From: Rhodobiaceae bacterium
GTDB lineage: Bacteria; Pseudomonadota; Alphaproteobacteria; Rhizobiales; Tepidamorphaceae
Assembly (NCBI GenBank): GCA_020637895.1
Contig: JACKJP010000003.1
Coordinates: 310,001-374,000 of the forward strand
Direction of reading: 5' to 3'
DNA length: 64,000 nucleotides
The position numbers and the translations under genes were made by a program. Numbering within the stretch: position 1 is the stretch's first letter; each line of letters opens with the position of its first letter. Below are positions 1 to 8,600 of this stretch, one piece after another. The notes beneath the pieces are model-generated. The model had not been told where the DNA came from. It saw only the letters and a program-made list of their open reading frames with translations, and did not search any database.

Positions 1-1
1 T

Positions 2-598
2 CTCGCGACTTTTCGCGAGACCGAGATGCTAACGCAGGCTGCGTACGACGATCTGGAAGCCCGCGCCAAGCAGGAGCATGAGGACCGTCTGACAGAAATC
101 ACGCAGCGGGCCATCGACATGGAGTTGCGCGCCCGCGCCGACATGATCAACCGGGTTTCCGGCCTGATGGGTGAACTCGGCTCCGCCCTGCAGGCGGCCG
201 GCGAGAAGAACTTCAACGTGGTGAAGGGAATTTCGATCGCTCAAGCTGTACTAAAAGGCTATGAGGCGGTCGTTTCCAGTTATGCGGCGGGCTCTGCAAT
301 TGGCGGTCCACCCGTCGGTCTCGCCTATGCGGCGATCGCGGCTGCAACGACGGCCGCTCAGATTGCCCAGATTGCAGCAACGCAGCCAAGCAGTCGCGGC
401 ACGAGCGGCTTTTCGGGCGGGGGCGGGGGCGCTGGCCGGGCCGCTGGTGCAGCGGCATCGACCGCGGGCGCCGAAGGCCGCTCCATCTATATCGAAGGGC
501 TCGACGCCAGCCATCTCTATAGCGGCGATGCGGTTCGGACGCTGGTCGACAAGCTGATCGAATTCCAGGCCGATGGCGGCAAGCTGGTGCTGGCTTAG
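2..598 (+). CDS. Phage tail tape-measure protein, C-terminal part (5' end outside window)
   Basis: The frame is open from the first bases of the window, so the start lies upstream and the ATG at 26 is only internal. The visible 198 residues have a charged, helical N-terminal stretch, then a hydrophobic Ala/Ile-rich segment (roughly residues 70–120 of the visible part, rich in AAIAAATTAAQIAQIA). A Ser/Gly-rich linker follows and then a short globular tail ending GGKLVLA. An alanine-rich hydrophobic segment before a glycine linker is typical of the C-terminus of lambda-like tape-measure proteins, which set tail length and line the tail lumen. Position just before the other tail genes supports the call. 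It could instead be another minor tail protein, but order and composition favour tape measure. Confidence 0.7.
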   Translation, partial: LATFRETEMLTQAAYDDLEARAKQEHEDRLTEITQRAIDMELRARADMINRVSGLMGELGSALQAAGEKNFNVVKGISIAQAVLKGYEAVVSSYAAGSAIGGPPVGLAYAAIAAATTAAQIAQIAATQPSSRGTSGFSGGGGGAGRAAGAAASTAGAEGRSIYIEGLDASHLYSGDAVRTLVDKLIEFQADGGKLVLA

Positions 599-613
599 AG
601 GCAGTCTGACTTC

Positions 614-1444
614 ATGATCGTTCTTTCGCGCGCGCTCGTCCTGTCGCCGCCGGCGGCGGCGTTCGGCCTCAACAATCCCATCCTCGGCTGGCAGAACCGG
701 CTGACGACGGGCAATGTGGCGGCCGACAGCGAGGCCACCGGGTATCCGGTGACGAATGTTGCCAATGGCTCGACGTCGCCGCTGCAGCAGTGGCGATCGG
801 GCACCACGGCCGCGCAATATGTCACCGTCGCGCTCGATGAGGTCTACACGCTCGATTATGTCGGCCTCGCCGGGCACAATCTCGGGACGGCCGGGGTGGC
901 GGTCGCGGTCGAGGGCCATAACGAGCCCGAAGCGGAGACGCCGACCTGGGTAGAACTAGTCGAGGAATTCCTGCCCGCTGACGATACGCCTCTGATCCTG
1001 CGCTTCACGGCGGCATCCTATGCCGCGATCCGGGTCAAGTTCTCGGCCGGGGACGCCGCGCCGCGCGCTGCCGTGATCCATGTCGGCAAGCTGCTGGTGA
1101 TGCCGCGCCGGGTCTATGTCGGGCACACGCCCCTGCCGATGGGCCGGCAGACGACCGTTGTTACCGGCATGAGCGAGCAGGGCAACTATCTGGGCCGCAT
1201 CGTCACTGGCTCGCAGCGCGCCAGCGACGTCAACTTCCTGCATCTCGATCCGGCCTGGTACCGAACCTATTTCGAGCCTTTCGCCAGGCAGGCGATCGAG
1301 ACGCCGTTCTTCTGGGCGTGGCGCCCTGAAGCCTACCCGCTGGAAAGCGGCTATGCCTGGCTGACGAATGACGCGGTGCCGAGCAACCAGCTGGGCAACG
1401 GCATGATGCAGGTCTCGCTCAGCATGTCGGGGATTGCTGTATAA
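614..1444 (+). CDS. Phage virion/tail-associated protein of unknown fold
   Basis: This 276-residue protein follows the tape-measure gene after 15 bases. I do not recognise a named family. There is no signal peptide or membrane segment. The middle (residues about 60–150) is beta-rich, with phrases such as YVGLAGHN and AAIRVKFSAG that resemble a galactose-binding or discoidin-like sandwich. The C-terminal part contains aromatic clusters (WYRTYFEPF, FFWAWRPEAYP). Position directly after the tape measure is where tail-completion or distal-tail proteins are found in siphophages, so a structural role at the tail tip is the best inference. The ATG at 614 has only a weak upstream purine run. The stop codon abuts the HNH gene. 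Confidence 0.6.
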   Translation: MIVLSRALVLSPPAAAFGLNNPILGWQNRLTTGNVAADSEATGYPVTNVANGSTSPLQQWRSGTTAAQYVTVALDEVYTLDYVGLAGHNLGTAGVAVAVEGHNEPEAETPTWVELVEEFLPADDTPLILRFTAASYAAIRVKFSAGDAAPRAAVIHVGKLLVMPRRVYVGHTPLPMGRQTTVVTGMSEQGNYLGRIVTGSQRASDVNFLHLDPAWYRTYFEPFARQAIETPFFWAWRPEAYPLESGYAWLTNDAVPSNQLGNGMMQVSLSMSGIAV

Positions 1445-2167
1445 GTGAGCGCGATGACGGGAAGACGCCCTAACAATGCGGGTCCACAGACGGAGAAGCA
1501 CTGCCCGGTTTGTCGGCAGGTCAAGCCGCGCGCATCTTTTGGCCTTCGCAAGAATGGCCGCACGCTGCAATCATATTGTAGCGAGTGCATGAATGCGAAC
1601 GGCCGCAAATGGGCGCGCGAGAATCGCGGGCGAGCCACGGCCAAAAGTCGAGCGTGGCGCAAATGCAACCGAGAGCAGGTGCGGGATGCCGCCTCGGCCT
1701 GGCGGGCGCAAAACCCGGAGAAAACGCGGGCCTACAGCAAGCGGTACTATTCAAAGAATGCTCCGGAGATCCGGTCGAAGAGCAAGGCTTTCAAATCGGC
1801 CAACAGAGCATTGGTGCGGAGCTACGAGAATACGCGGCGCGCAACCAATACCAATGTCAGACTTGCTCATGTTTTACGCTCGCGGCTGCATGATGCGCTG
1901 CGGCGCGGTCCCAAGCGAGGGTCGGCCGTCAGCTTGTTAGGCTGCACCATTGACGAGGCACTGAGCCATATCGAGGCGCTTTTTCAACCAGGCATGTCTT
2001 GGGAAAATTGGGCGCTCGACGGCTGGCACATCGACCATATTAAGCCGCTGGCAACGTTCGACCTGACCGACCCGAGACAGCTTGCCCAAGCCTGCCACTA
2101 CACCAATCTCCAGCCCCTATGGGCGCGTGATAATCAGTCCAAGGGGGCAAGAGATTGCGCTCGCTGA
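1445..2167 (+). CDS. HNH endonuclease with N-terminal zinc-binding cysteines, free-standing in the tail operon
   Basis: This 240-residue protein carries two CxxC pairs near the N-terminus (CPVC and CSEC), consistent with a zinc ribbon. A long basic, helical middle follows, and a C-terminal HNH motif that reads WHIDHIKPL, then HYTNLQPLWARDNQSKG. The IDHIKP histidine pair and the NLQPL asparagine region are the typical catalytic and metal-binding elements of HNH nucleases found in phages. It sits exactly between two structural genes. The frame starts at GTG 1445, immediately after the previous stop, with no clear ribosome site; ATG 1454 is an alternative. Its end overlaps the next gene by 13 bases. 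Such stand-alone HNH genes often act as homing endonucleases, and that role is inferred here. Confidence 0.85.
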   Translation: MSAMTGRRPNNAGPQTEKHCPVCRQVKPRASFGLRKNGRTLQSYCSECMNANGRKWARENRGRATAKSRAWRKCNREQVRDAASAWRAQNPEKTRAYSKRYYSKNAPEIRSKSKAFKSANRALVRSYENTRRATNTNVRLAHVLRSRLHDALRRGPKRGSAVSLLGCTIDEALSHIEALFQPGMSWENWALDGWHIDHIKPLATFDLTDPRQLAQACHYTNLQPLWARDNQSKGARDCAR

Positions 2168-5049
2168 CCTACGTAGAAGTGGACGTGGATTATTGTTCTC
2201 TCCGATACGGTGAGACCACAGCTGAAGGGACATGTCCTGCGGTGCTGGGTGTCGATAGCGCCAAGAAATGTTTCAATTCCTTGAAGACATGCGCTGTACG
2301 GGAATCGTTCCTCAACGACCCGGTGACGCTGCGCTTTGCCAAGCCGACGGACTACCTGCCGGCCGATATCGACGCGATCGCCAATCTGGACGGTGTCAGC
2401 TTTACGCCAGCGACGGTGTCGCTCGGCAAGGATCTCGGGCAGCGGGCATCGCTGTCCGTGACGTTCAAGGATCACAAGTGGAGCGACACGGGGCCGGGCT
2501 TCGACAAGTATACCGCCGACCGGGCTTATGACCCGTTTGAGCAGGGCACCTTCTGGGGCAGGTTCCGGCCGCGCCAGCCCTATCTTCGGGGCCGGCCGAT
2601 CCGCCTGATCCGCGGCTATGTCGGGCAGGCTCTGGAAGAGATGGAGACCCGGCACTTCATCATCGACAGTTTCGATGGCCCGACGCCGGGCGGCAAGTTC
2701 ACGATCACGGCGAAGGATATCCTGAAGCGCGCCGATGGCGACCGGGCGCAGGCGCCCCTGCCTTCCAACGGCTTTCTCGTTTCGGCAATCACGAACAGCG
2801 CCACCTCGCTGACGCTCTCGCCTTCCGGGGTCGGGGCGGAGTATCCGGCTTCGGATTTCTACGTGAACATTGGCGGCAAGGAGGTGTTGCACGTTTCCTC
2901 GCGCTCCGGCGACGTGCTGACGCTCGACGAGCGTGGATCGTTCGACACGGAAGCTTCCGCGCATGATGCGCAGGACCGGGTGCAACTTTGCCTCTACTAC
3001 CAGGCGGAAACGGTCGACACGATCATCGCCGATCTTTTCACGACCTATGCCAACGTCCCGGACAGCTACATTCCGGCCGACGCCTGGGCGACCGAGGTCA
3101 GCAGTTATAACGGGCAGGTCTACACGGCGCTAATCGCCGAGCCGACCAATGTCGACGACCTGATCTCGGAACTTGTCGAGCAGGCCGCGCTGGCGCTCTG
3201 GGATGACAATCTGGAAAAGAAGATCCGGCTTCGCGTGCTGCGGGCGGTGCCGGCGGATGCGCAGATCATCGGGCCGGATATCTTCCTGAAGGGCAGTCTT
3301 TCCACCCGCGAGCAGCCGAACGACCGCATCAGCCGGGTCAACACCTATTTCGGGCTGCGGAATCCGCTGCTGAAACTGGACGATCCGACAAGTTTCCGCA
3401 GCGCCGCGCTGCTGGTCGACCTCGATGCGGAGAGCGATTACGGGTCGCCGGCCATCCTCGACATTCACTCGCGCTGGATTGCCGCGTTCGGCCGATCGGC
3501 GGCGACCCGTGTCAACAATATCCAGATGGGCCGGTTTCGCGACCCGCCACGGCGTTTCGGCTTTTCCATCTTCCGGGAGGGCTCCGGCATCCTCCCGGAA
3601 CTCGGGGGCGTCTACCAGTTGCAGGGCTGGCCGCTGCAAACCGACGAGGGCGAGGCAGAGACCGTCCCGGTGCAGATCACGCGTCTCAATCCGGGCGCGG
3701 AGGCCTTCACGGTCGAGGCGGTCGAGCAGCTCTTCCAGCATCTCGACCCGGAGGATCTTGAAAGCCGTACGATCATCATCGACAGCAATACGCTGAACTT
3801 CGATGCGCGCGCCGTTCACGATGCGCTCTATCCGGCGCCTGAATCGCCGGGGTCGGGCGAAAGCCTGACGATTACCTTCGTTATCGAGGCCGGCATCATC
3901 GTCGGGTCGGAATCGCCGACGCTGCCTGCGTTCGATGTTGCAGACTGGCCGGACGGCATCACGATCGTCATCGTGCTTTACGGGCGCATTCAGGGCGCTG
4001 GCGGCAAGGGCGCGGATGGCTTCGGCTTCGGGACCGGCAAGGATGGCGAGGATGGTGGCGTCGGCCTTTACACGCGCTACCCGATCTATCTCGACATTCA
4101 GGATGGCGGGCAGGTCTGGGGCGGCGGCGGCGGCGGTGCGGGCGGTCTCTCGCCGGGTGGCTTTGCCGTTGGCGGTGGCGGCGGTCAGGGGCAGATCGGC
4201 GGTAATGCCGGTGGCGGCTATTCCAAATTACCGGCAACAGCGGGCACGAGCGAAGCGCCGGGCGAGGCTGGCAGCAGCGCGGCGGGCGATGGCGGCTCGC
4301 AGGGACAGGACGGCGAGTCCAGCCCAAGCGGAACAGGCGGCGATGGCGGGCTTTCGATCGACGGCGACGGTTATGTGACCTTTGGCCTGCCGCCTTCTGG
4401 AAGCGGGAGTGGCAGCGGGAGTGGCAGTGGCGGGGGAACCGAACCGCTCGCGATCGACTATCTGACGACGCTGGTCAAGAACACGAACCAGACGACCTAT
4501 GATTTCGGCAATGTCACGGTGCCGGAAGACGGCACGCTGGTCTTTGCTGTGGCCGGCATCGGTCTCCATTCACGACAGGTGTCGAGCGCGAAGGTTGACG
4601 ACGTTGCCGCTGATCTGATCGAGCGGACGGACTCCACGAATGTTCCGTCGGCGTTCTTCAGCATGCCGGTCTCGGCGGGTAGCAGAAACATCAAGGTAAC
4701 CTTCAGTGGTTCTATGCAAGCGGGCGCCCGGTGTTCCGTCTATCTGAAAACCGGAGGTGTTTCCGACCTTGCCTATGACTCTGGCAAGGTTGAAAACGTC
4801 CTCGACATCAATATCGACATTCCGCCCGCTGGCGCGGCGATATTCTTTGCCGGCGTTAAAGGCATCATCACAGATTTGAACTGGTCAAGCGCTTCAGAAG
4901 ACGTGTTCTCCAGCAGCGGCAGTTCCTACGTCCAGGTCGGGGCGGCGACAAAGGCGTCGGAAACTCTTCTTTCCGGCCATACGGAAACGCTCAGTTGGTC
5001 GGGAACGCAATTTAACGGCTGTTCCATCGTCGCGGTTTCGTTCCGCTAA
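2155..5049 (+). CDS. Phage tail-tip protein with glycine-rich C-terminal region
   Basis: A 964-residue structural protein. The TTG start at 2155 is chosen because an AAGGGGG sequence lies about 7 bases upstream and because the sequence from LTYVEVDVDYCSLRYG onward looks like a conserved N-terminus with paired cysteines (C14, C27 and later CFNSLKTC). The body to about residue 600 is beta-rich, as in phage baseplate or tail-tip proteins. From about residue 614 to 761 it is strikingly glycine-rich (QGAGGKGADG, then GGGGGGAG), ending in a (GS)n run. About 200 residues of beta-sandwich-like sequence follow. Glycine-rich loops after VIVLYGRIQGAGG are common in tail-tip proteins that bind receptors. 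Exact equivalence to lambda gpJ is not claimed. It overlaps the upstream HNH gene by 13 bases. Confidence 0.72.
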   Translation: MRSLTYVEVDVDYCSLRYGETTAEGTCPAVLGVDSAKKCFNSLKTCAVRESFLNDPVTLRFAKPTDYLPADIDAIANLDGVSFTPATVSLGKDLGQRASLSVTFKDHKWSDTGPGFDKYTADRAYDPFEQGTFWGRFRPRQPYLRGRPIRLIRGYVGQALEEMETRHFIIDSFDGPTPGGKFTITAKDILKRADGDRAQAPLPSNGFLVSAITNSATSLTLSPSGVGAEYPASDFYVNIGGKEVLHVSSRSGDVLTLDERGSFDTEASAHDAQDRVQLCLYYQAETVDTIIADLFTTYANVPDSYIPADAWATEVSSYNGQVYTALIAEPTNVDDLISELVEQAALALWDDNLEKKIRLRVLRAVPADAQIIGPDIFLKGSLSTREQPNDRISRVNTYFGLRNPLLKLDDPTSFRSAALLVDLDAESDYGSPAILDIHSRWIAAFGRSAATRVNNIQMGRFRDPPRRFGFSIFREGSGILPELGGVYQLQGWPLQTDEGEAETVPVQITRLNPGAEAFTVEAVEQLFQHLDPEDLESRTIIIDSNTLNFDARAVHDALYPAPESPGSGESLTITFVIEAGIIVGSESPTLPAFDVADWPDGITIVIVLYGRIQGAGGKGADGFGFGTGKDGEDGGVGLYTRYPIYLDIQDGGQVWGGGGGGAGGLSPGGFAVGGGGGQGQIGGNAGGGYSKLPATAGTSEAPGEAGSSAAGDGGSQGQDGESSPSGTGGDGGLSIDGDGYVTFGLPPSGSGSGSGSGSGGGTEPLAIDYLTTLVKNTNQTTYDFGNVTVPEDGTLVFAVAGIGLHSRQVSSAKVDDVAADLIERTDSTNVPSAFFSMPVSAGSRNIKVTFSGSMQAGARCSVYLKTGGVSDLAYDSGKVENVLDINIDIPPAGAAIFFAGVKGIITDLNWSSASEDVFSSSGSSYVQVGAATKASETLLSGHTETLSWSGTQFNGCSIVAVSFR
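4396..4437 (+). repeat. Short GGGAGTGGCAGC-type tandem repeat coding for a Gly-Ser run
   Basis: Within the tail-tip gene the unit GGGAGTGGCAGC recurs with small changes and encodes alternating Gly-Ser ending in Gly-Gly-Gly. It forms the flexible end of the glycine-rich region. Such tandem units can change length by slippage. Confidence 0.7.
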
Positions 5050-5086
5050 CCGCATTTCACTTTGCATCATCTGAAGAGGCCATTTC

Positions 5087-7951
5087 ATGGCACTTGCACG
5101 CCACTATGTCACGGCGCAGGACGCCGAAGGCAACGCCCTTGCGACGCCGACGATCGAGGTTCGAAAGGAACTTCCCGGCCAGCCGCTGGCGACGATCTAT
5201 TCGGACGATGCGGGCGCCTCGGTCCGCACCAATCCGTTTACCGCTGCCGATCTGGACGACTGCTATTTCCATGCGGCCGGCGGGCGCTACCAGATCAAGG
5301 TGACGTCGGGTTCGGATGAGCGGATCTGGCGTTACCAGAGTATCGGCCTGGGGGCGGGCACCGACTTTACGGCGCTCTACCCGAAGGGCGCATGGGACAG
5401 CGAAGGCGTCTACAATATTGGCGACGTGGTCAGCGAGGAAGTCAGCGGCGGCGATGTCTATCTGTTCGCCTCGATCATCGATGATAACGAGGGCAACGAG
5501 CCGGATTCAGCGACGCCGGGGAACACGCTGGCATGGATGTTTCTGGGTATCGCCGTCGGCGTCCAGGGTGAGGATGGCCTGCCGGGGTCCTCCGATGTCA
5601 CCGGCACGTCGACCAGTTCGGTTGCGATCGGGACGGGCACAAAGTCGTTCACAATTGTCGAGACCAGCCGCGGCTGGGCGGTTGGCGCCAGGCTTCGCAT
5701 CAGCAGTGATGCCAACCCGACCGTCAACTGGATGGAGGGCGTCGTTACATCCTATTCTGGCACGGCCCTTGAGATCAGTGTTGATCTTGTTCATGGCTCC
5801 GGCACGCTGGACGATTGGACAATCAATCTTGCCGGTGAGCCTGGTGCGGGTGGCGATTCCACCGAGAGCACGCTGCAAGCCGCCAGCGCGAAGAGCAGTG
5901 TTGTCGGTAACGACCGGCTTCCGTTGCTGGACAGCGAATCCTCCAATGCACTGAAGTATGTGATCGCCTCTGTGCTGGCCGGATTTATTCTGACGCCGAC
6001 GCCTTTGGTCGACAGTGACGACCTTGATGCGCTTACGACGCCGGGACTGTTCTCCCTTGCTGGGGTGACGGTGAGCAATGTGCCGGGTTCGCGCACCTAC
6101 GGCAATGTGCTGGTGACGACAGATGGAAGCCAGCCGACGCAGCTTTTCTGGGGTGGCGTCAACGCCGCTGGTGGCATTGCTTTCCGGCGCAAGGATGCCG
6201 GCACCTGGTATGACTGGAAAGAGATCCCGATCTCCGGCGCATTGGCGGTCAGCGATTTCAATCCGCTGGCGATCGTTCTCGAAGCCGCGGGCATAGCTGG
6301 CAATCACGACGACACCAGCCTTCCCACGAGTCTGGCGGTCAAAGCCTATGTGGACAGGAACTTCACAGCGGATAGGACGGCAATCAAGGCGCTGACGCCG
6401 GTCGCCGGAGACACATCCTTCCTCATGGAGTATCCGCGCGGAGGCCTGTTCAGGTTTGACGACAGCGATCTTTCAGCGGAGGTCGCAGCGGACACGGAAG
6501 AGGGCATCTATATATCCTCTGGCGATGGCTCGGCCGGCGCCTGGGTGCGGCAGCGGCAGGAAGGCTATCTTGAAAGCAACTGGTTCGGTCATTCGACTGC
6601 CGAAACGGCGGCAAACAATGATACGGCATTGCAAGCCTGCCTTGATTACGCGATGGCCGAAGACGGGCCGCCCATCGTGCAGATGCCGTCCGGCACGTTT
6701 TCGCACAACACCGATGCTCTGACGATCGGAGCCGTTGCAAACAAGCGCATCATCGTAAGGGGGCGTGGCGCGTCCACGATCCTTTCCTTTACCGCTTCAT
6801 CGGCCTCCAACGGTTTCTGGATCGGTCATGCGACAGCCGCGCAAACCGGCTTTGCGTGCCGCCTGGAAGACTTCCGCATCAACGGCGACAGCCAGACCTA
6901 CATCACCGGCATCTATATGAAATACGCCAGTGGGCAGGTCGTCACGAATGTCTGGTTCCAGACGCTGCTTGAATGTGTCGCAATCGAAACCTGCTTCTCG
7001 GTGCAGCTGCGGCTCAATAACGCCCGCAATATCGGAGCCGACTTCTTCCGTGCCGTTGATCGCACGCACAATTTCTGCGCCGAGGGCAACAAGCTCTTCA
7101 CGCTCGGCAACTATGCCTACAATTTCCAGGGCACGCTTGGGCATCTGGGCATCTATATCGCCGGCGCCGGCAACGAGGATATCGAGGGCGCCGTAGGCTT
7201 TGTAAAGTCGGCGGGTCCGCTCTATTCCTTCGTCTTCCGCGATGTCTATTCGGAGCAGACGACGGGCGATATTTTCGACTTTGGCGATGTCGTCTGGGGC
7301 GAGATTACGAACAATATTTTCCAGTTTGGCAATTCGCACACGACCGATATCGAGAACTTCGTCGGCCGGTGGGACAACAATCGCCTGTATGATGTCCAGA
7401 TTACCTGGGGCAGCGGTTCCTTCCCGAAGGTCGGCAACGCAAACACCGTGGCGTCGGGTGGCTCTTTCCCGGCGATGCCGTTCCGCGAACGCGAGCTGAT
7501 CTATCACTCGGCGGATGCCGTCTCGCATACCGGTGACACGAGTGAAACCACGCTCGTTACCGTCACAATCCCGGCTGGCGTTCTTGGCACGAAAGGCTTC
7601 GTTGAATGGGATGCGACGTGGCAGGCGGGCGCGAGCAATGCGAACGCCAAGACGCTCCGGGCACGCCTCGACGGCATTTCCGGGACTGCGTTCTATGCCG
7701 GATCGCTGGCGGGATCGCGCATCATCAGAGCGCATGGCGGCTTTGCCAATACTGCCGCTGACGCGCAAAAGGGGCGTTTCGTCTCGGCTGGCGGCGGTAG
7801 CGGCGGGCAGTTTGGCACGGCAGCGGCGGTGCCTGTAACGGCTGCGGTGGACACCAGTGCCGCTGTCGATCTTGTCTTCACCGTCGAACTGGCAAACAGC
7901 GGCGATACGGCAGGGCTTGAAATGCTGACGGTGTGGCTCACTCGGGGCTGA
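5087..7951 (+). CDS. Phage tail spike/fibre with predicted beta-helix
   Basis: A 954-residue protein following the tail-tip gene. The N-terminal 150 residues resemble a tail-attachment domain. A short collagen-like tripeptide stretch (GVQGEDGLPG) lies near residue 163. The middle, from about residue 420, carries the classical start of a tailspike helix: SNWFGHSTAETAANNDTALQACLDYA, followed by PSGTF and IIVRGRGASTIL (quoted in pieces). That matches pectate-lyase-like right-handed beta-helices, in which NDTxALQ and GxGxxT phrases recur. The last 130 residues (from about SADAVSHTGDT) form a small beta domain that may trimerise or bind host glycan. It probably recognises or cuts surface polysaccharide, but no catalytic residues can be assigned by eye. 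The ATG is preceded by a GAAGAGG ribosome site. Confidence 0.75.
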   Translation: MALARHYVTAQDAEGNALATPTIEVRKELPGQPLATIYSDDAGASVRTNPFTAADLDDCYFHAAGGRYQIKVTSGSDERIWRYQSIGLGAGTDFTALYPKGAWDSEGVYNIGDVVSEEVSGGDVYLFASIIDDNEGNEPDSATPGNTLAWMFLGIAVGVQGEDGLPGSSDVTGTSTSSVAIGTGTKSFTIVETSRGWAVGARLRISSDANPTVNWMEGVVTSYSGTALEISVDLVHGSGTLDDWTINLAGEPGAGGDSTESTLQAASAKSSVVGNDRLPLLDSESSNALKYVIASVLAGFILTPTPLVDSDDLDALTTPGLFSLAGVTVSNVPGSRTYGNVLVTTDGSQPTQLFWGGVNAAGGIAFRRKDAGTWYDWKEIPISGALAVSDFNPLAIVLEAAGIAGNHDDTSLPTSLAVKAYVDRNFTADRTAIKALTPVAGDTSFLMEYPRGGLFRFDDSDLSAEVAADTEEGIYISSGDGSAGAWVRQRQEGYLESNWFGHSTAETAANNDTALQACLDYAMAEDGPPIVQMPSGTFSHNTDALTIGAVANKRIIVRGRGASTILSFTASSASNGFWIGHATAAQTGFACRLEDFRINGDSQTYITGIYMKYASGQVVTNVWFQTLLECVAIETCFSVQLRLNNARNIGADFFRAVDRTHNFCAEGNKLFTLGNYAYNFQGTLGHLGIYIAGAGNEDIEGAVGFVKSAGPLYSFVFRDVYSEQTTGDIFDFGDVVWGEITNNIFQFGNSHTTDIENFVGRWDNNRLYDVQITWGSGSFPKVGNANTVASGGSFPAMPFRERELIYHSADAVSHTGDTSETTLVTVTIPAGVLGTKGFVEWDATWQAGASNANAKTLRARLDGISGTAFYAGSLAGSRIIRAHGGFANTAADAQKGRFVSAGGGSGGQFGTAAAVPVTAAVDTSAAVDLVFTVELANSGDTAGLEMLTVWLTRG

Positions 7952-7998
7952 TGCCCACCTCATGAGCGCGGCCGGAAATCTGAACCCAGAGACACATC

Positions 7999-8517
7999 AT
8001 GATGCACGCCTTCCGGGGCGCGCTGCGGCTTGCCTGTGTGCTGGCCGTGGCGCTGCCGACGTTTGCCTATGGCGAGCCGAGTGATCTGGTGCCGCCGCAA
8101 GGCACGGAAACGCGCGGTGGAGCGCGATCCGCAGTTGTCGGCTCTCAGGGGCGCACCGTCGCGATAGCCCGCTCCTACATAGGAAAGAACCCCACGGGGC
8201 ACGCCTATCTGTGGTGCGCCCGGTTCCTCAATGTCGTGGAGAAGAAAGCCGGCAGGCCGGGAACAGGCTCCGCGCATTCGTCCAGCTTCCTGAAATACGG
8301 GCAGCGCGTCAGCCGGTCGGCAGCAAGGCCCGGCGACATCGTCTACCGGCCAAGGCGCGGTGGCGGTCATGTCGAATTGTTCGTGCGCTGGGCGGATCAG
8401 GGTCGGACCCGCTACGTCGCCATCTCCGGCAATTCATGCGGCAAGCGCGGCAAGCGTTACGTCTGCGAGGTCACGCGGACCGTATCGGGCGCGCATCGCT
8501 TCGTCCGTCCACGATGA
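7999..8517 (+). CDS. Secreted NlpC/P60- or CHAP-like cysteine peptidase (phage lysis region)
   Basis: A 172-residue protein with an N-terminal signal peptide (basic start, hydrophobic core LACVLAVALPTFA, likely cleavage near residue 25). The mature part contains the cysteine-histidine arrangement of NlpC/P60 and CHAP amidases: C73 in LWCARFLN, then PGDIVYRP and H124 in GGGHVELFV. A polar residue follows near N146. It therefore probably cuts peptide bonds in peptidoglycan after export. It is the first gene of the lysis block and is followed by a 27-codon membrane peptide whose ATG overlaps its stop. A signal peptide on a phage wall hydrolase suggests Sec export rather than passage through holin holes. 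A tail-associated role is less likely given the leader. Confidence 0.75.
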   Translation: MMHAFRGALRLACVLAVALPTFAYGEPSDLVPPQGTETRGGARSAVVGSQGRTVAIARSYIGKNPTGHAYLWCARFLNVVEKKAGRPGTGSAHSSSFLKYGQRVSRSAARPGDIVYRPRRGGGHVELFVRWADQGRTRYVAISGNSCGKRGKRYVCEVTRTVSGAHRFVRPR

Positions 8518-8597
8518 AACCCTTCCTTGGGTTCCTGATCATCTACGCGCTGGCGCTGGCCTTCGTTGTCGCCGCCGGCCTTCTCACTGTGAGGTAA
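8514..8597 (+). CDS. 27-residue single-span membrane peptide, lysis module
   Basis: A very short frame starts at ATG 8514, overlapping the stop of the peptidase gene in an ATGA arrangement, and ends with TAA three bases before the muramidase ATG. It encodes MKPFLGFL followed by a strongly hydrophobic stretch (IIYALALAFVVAAGLL) and a TVR end. That is one predicted transmembrane helix with short basic ends. The tight coupling on both sides makes translation likely. Its size and place suggest a small holin-like or accessory lysis peptide. Equally it could be an unrelated small membrane peptide, since no family could be assigned. Confidence 0.6.
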   Translation: MKPFLGFLIIYALALAFVVAAGLLTVR

Positions 8598-8600
8598 ATC

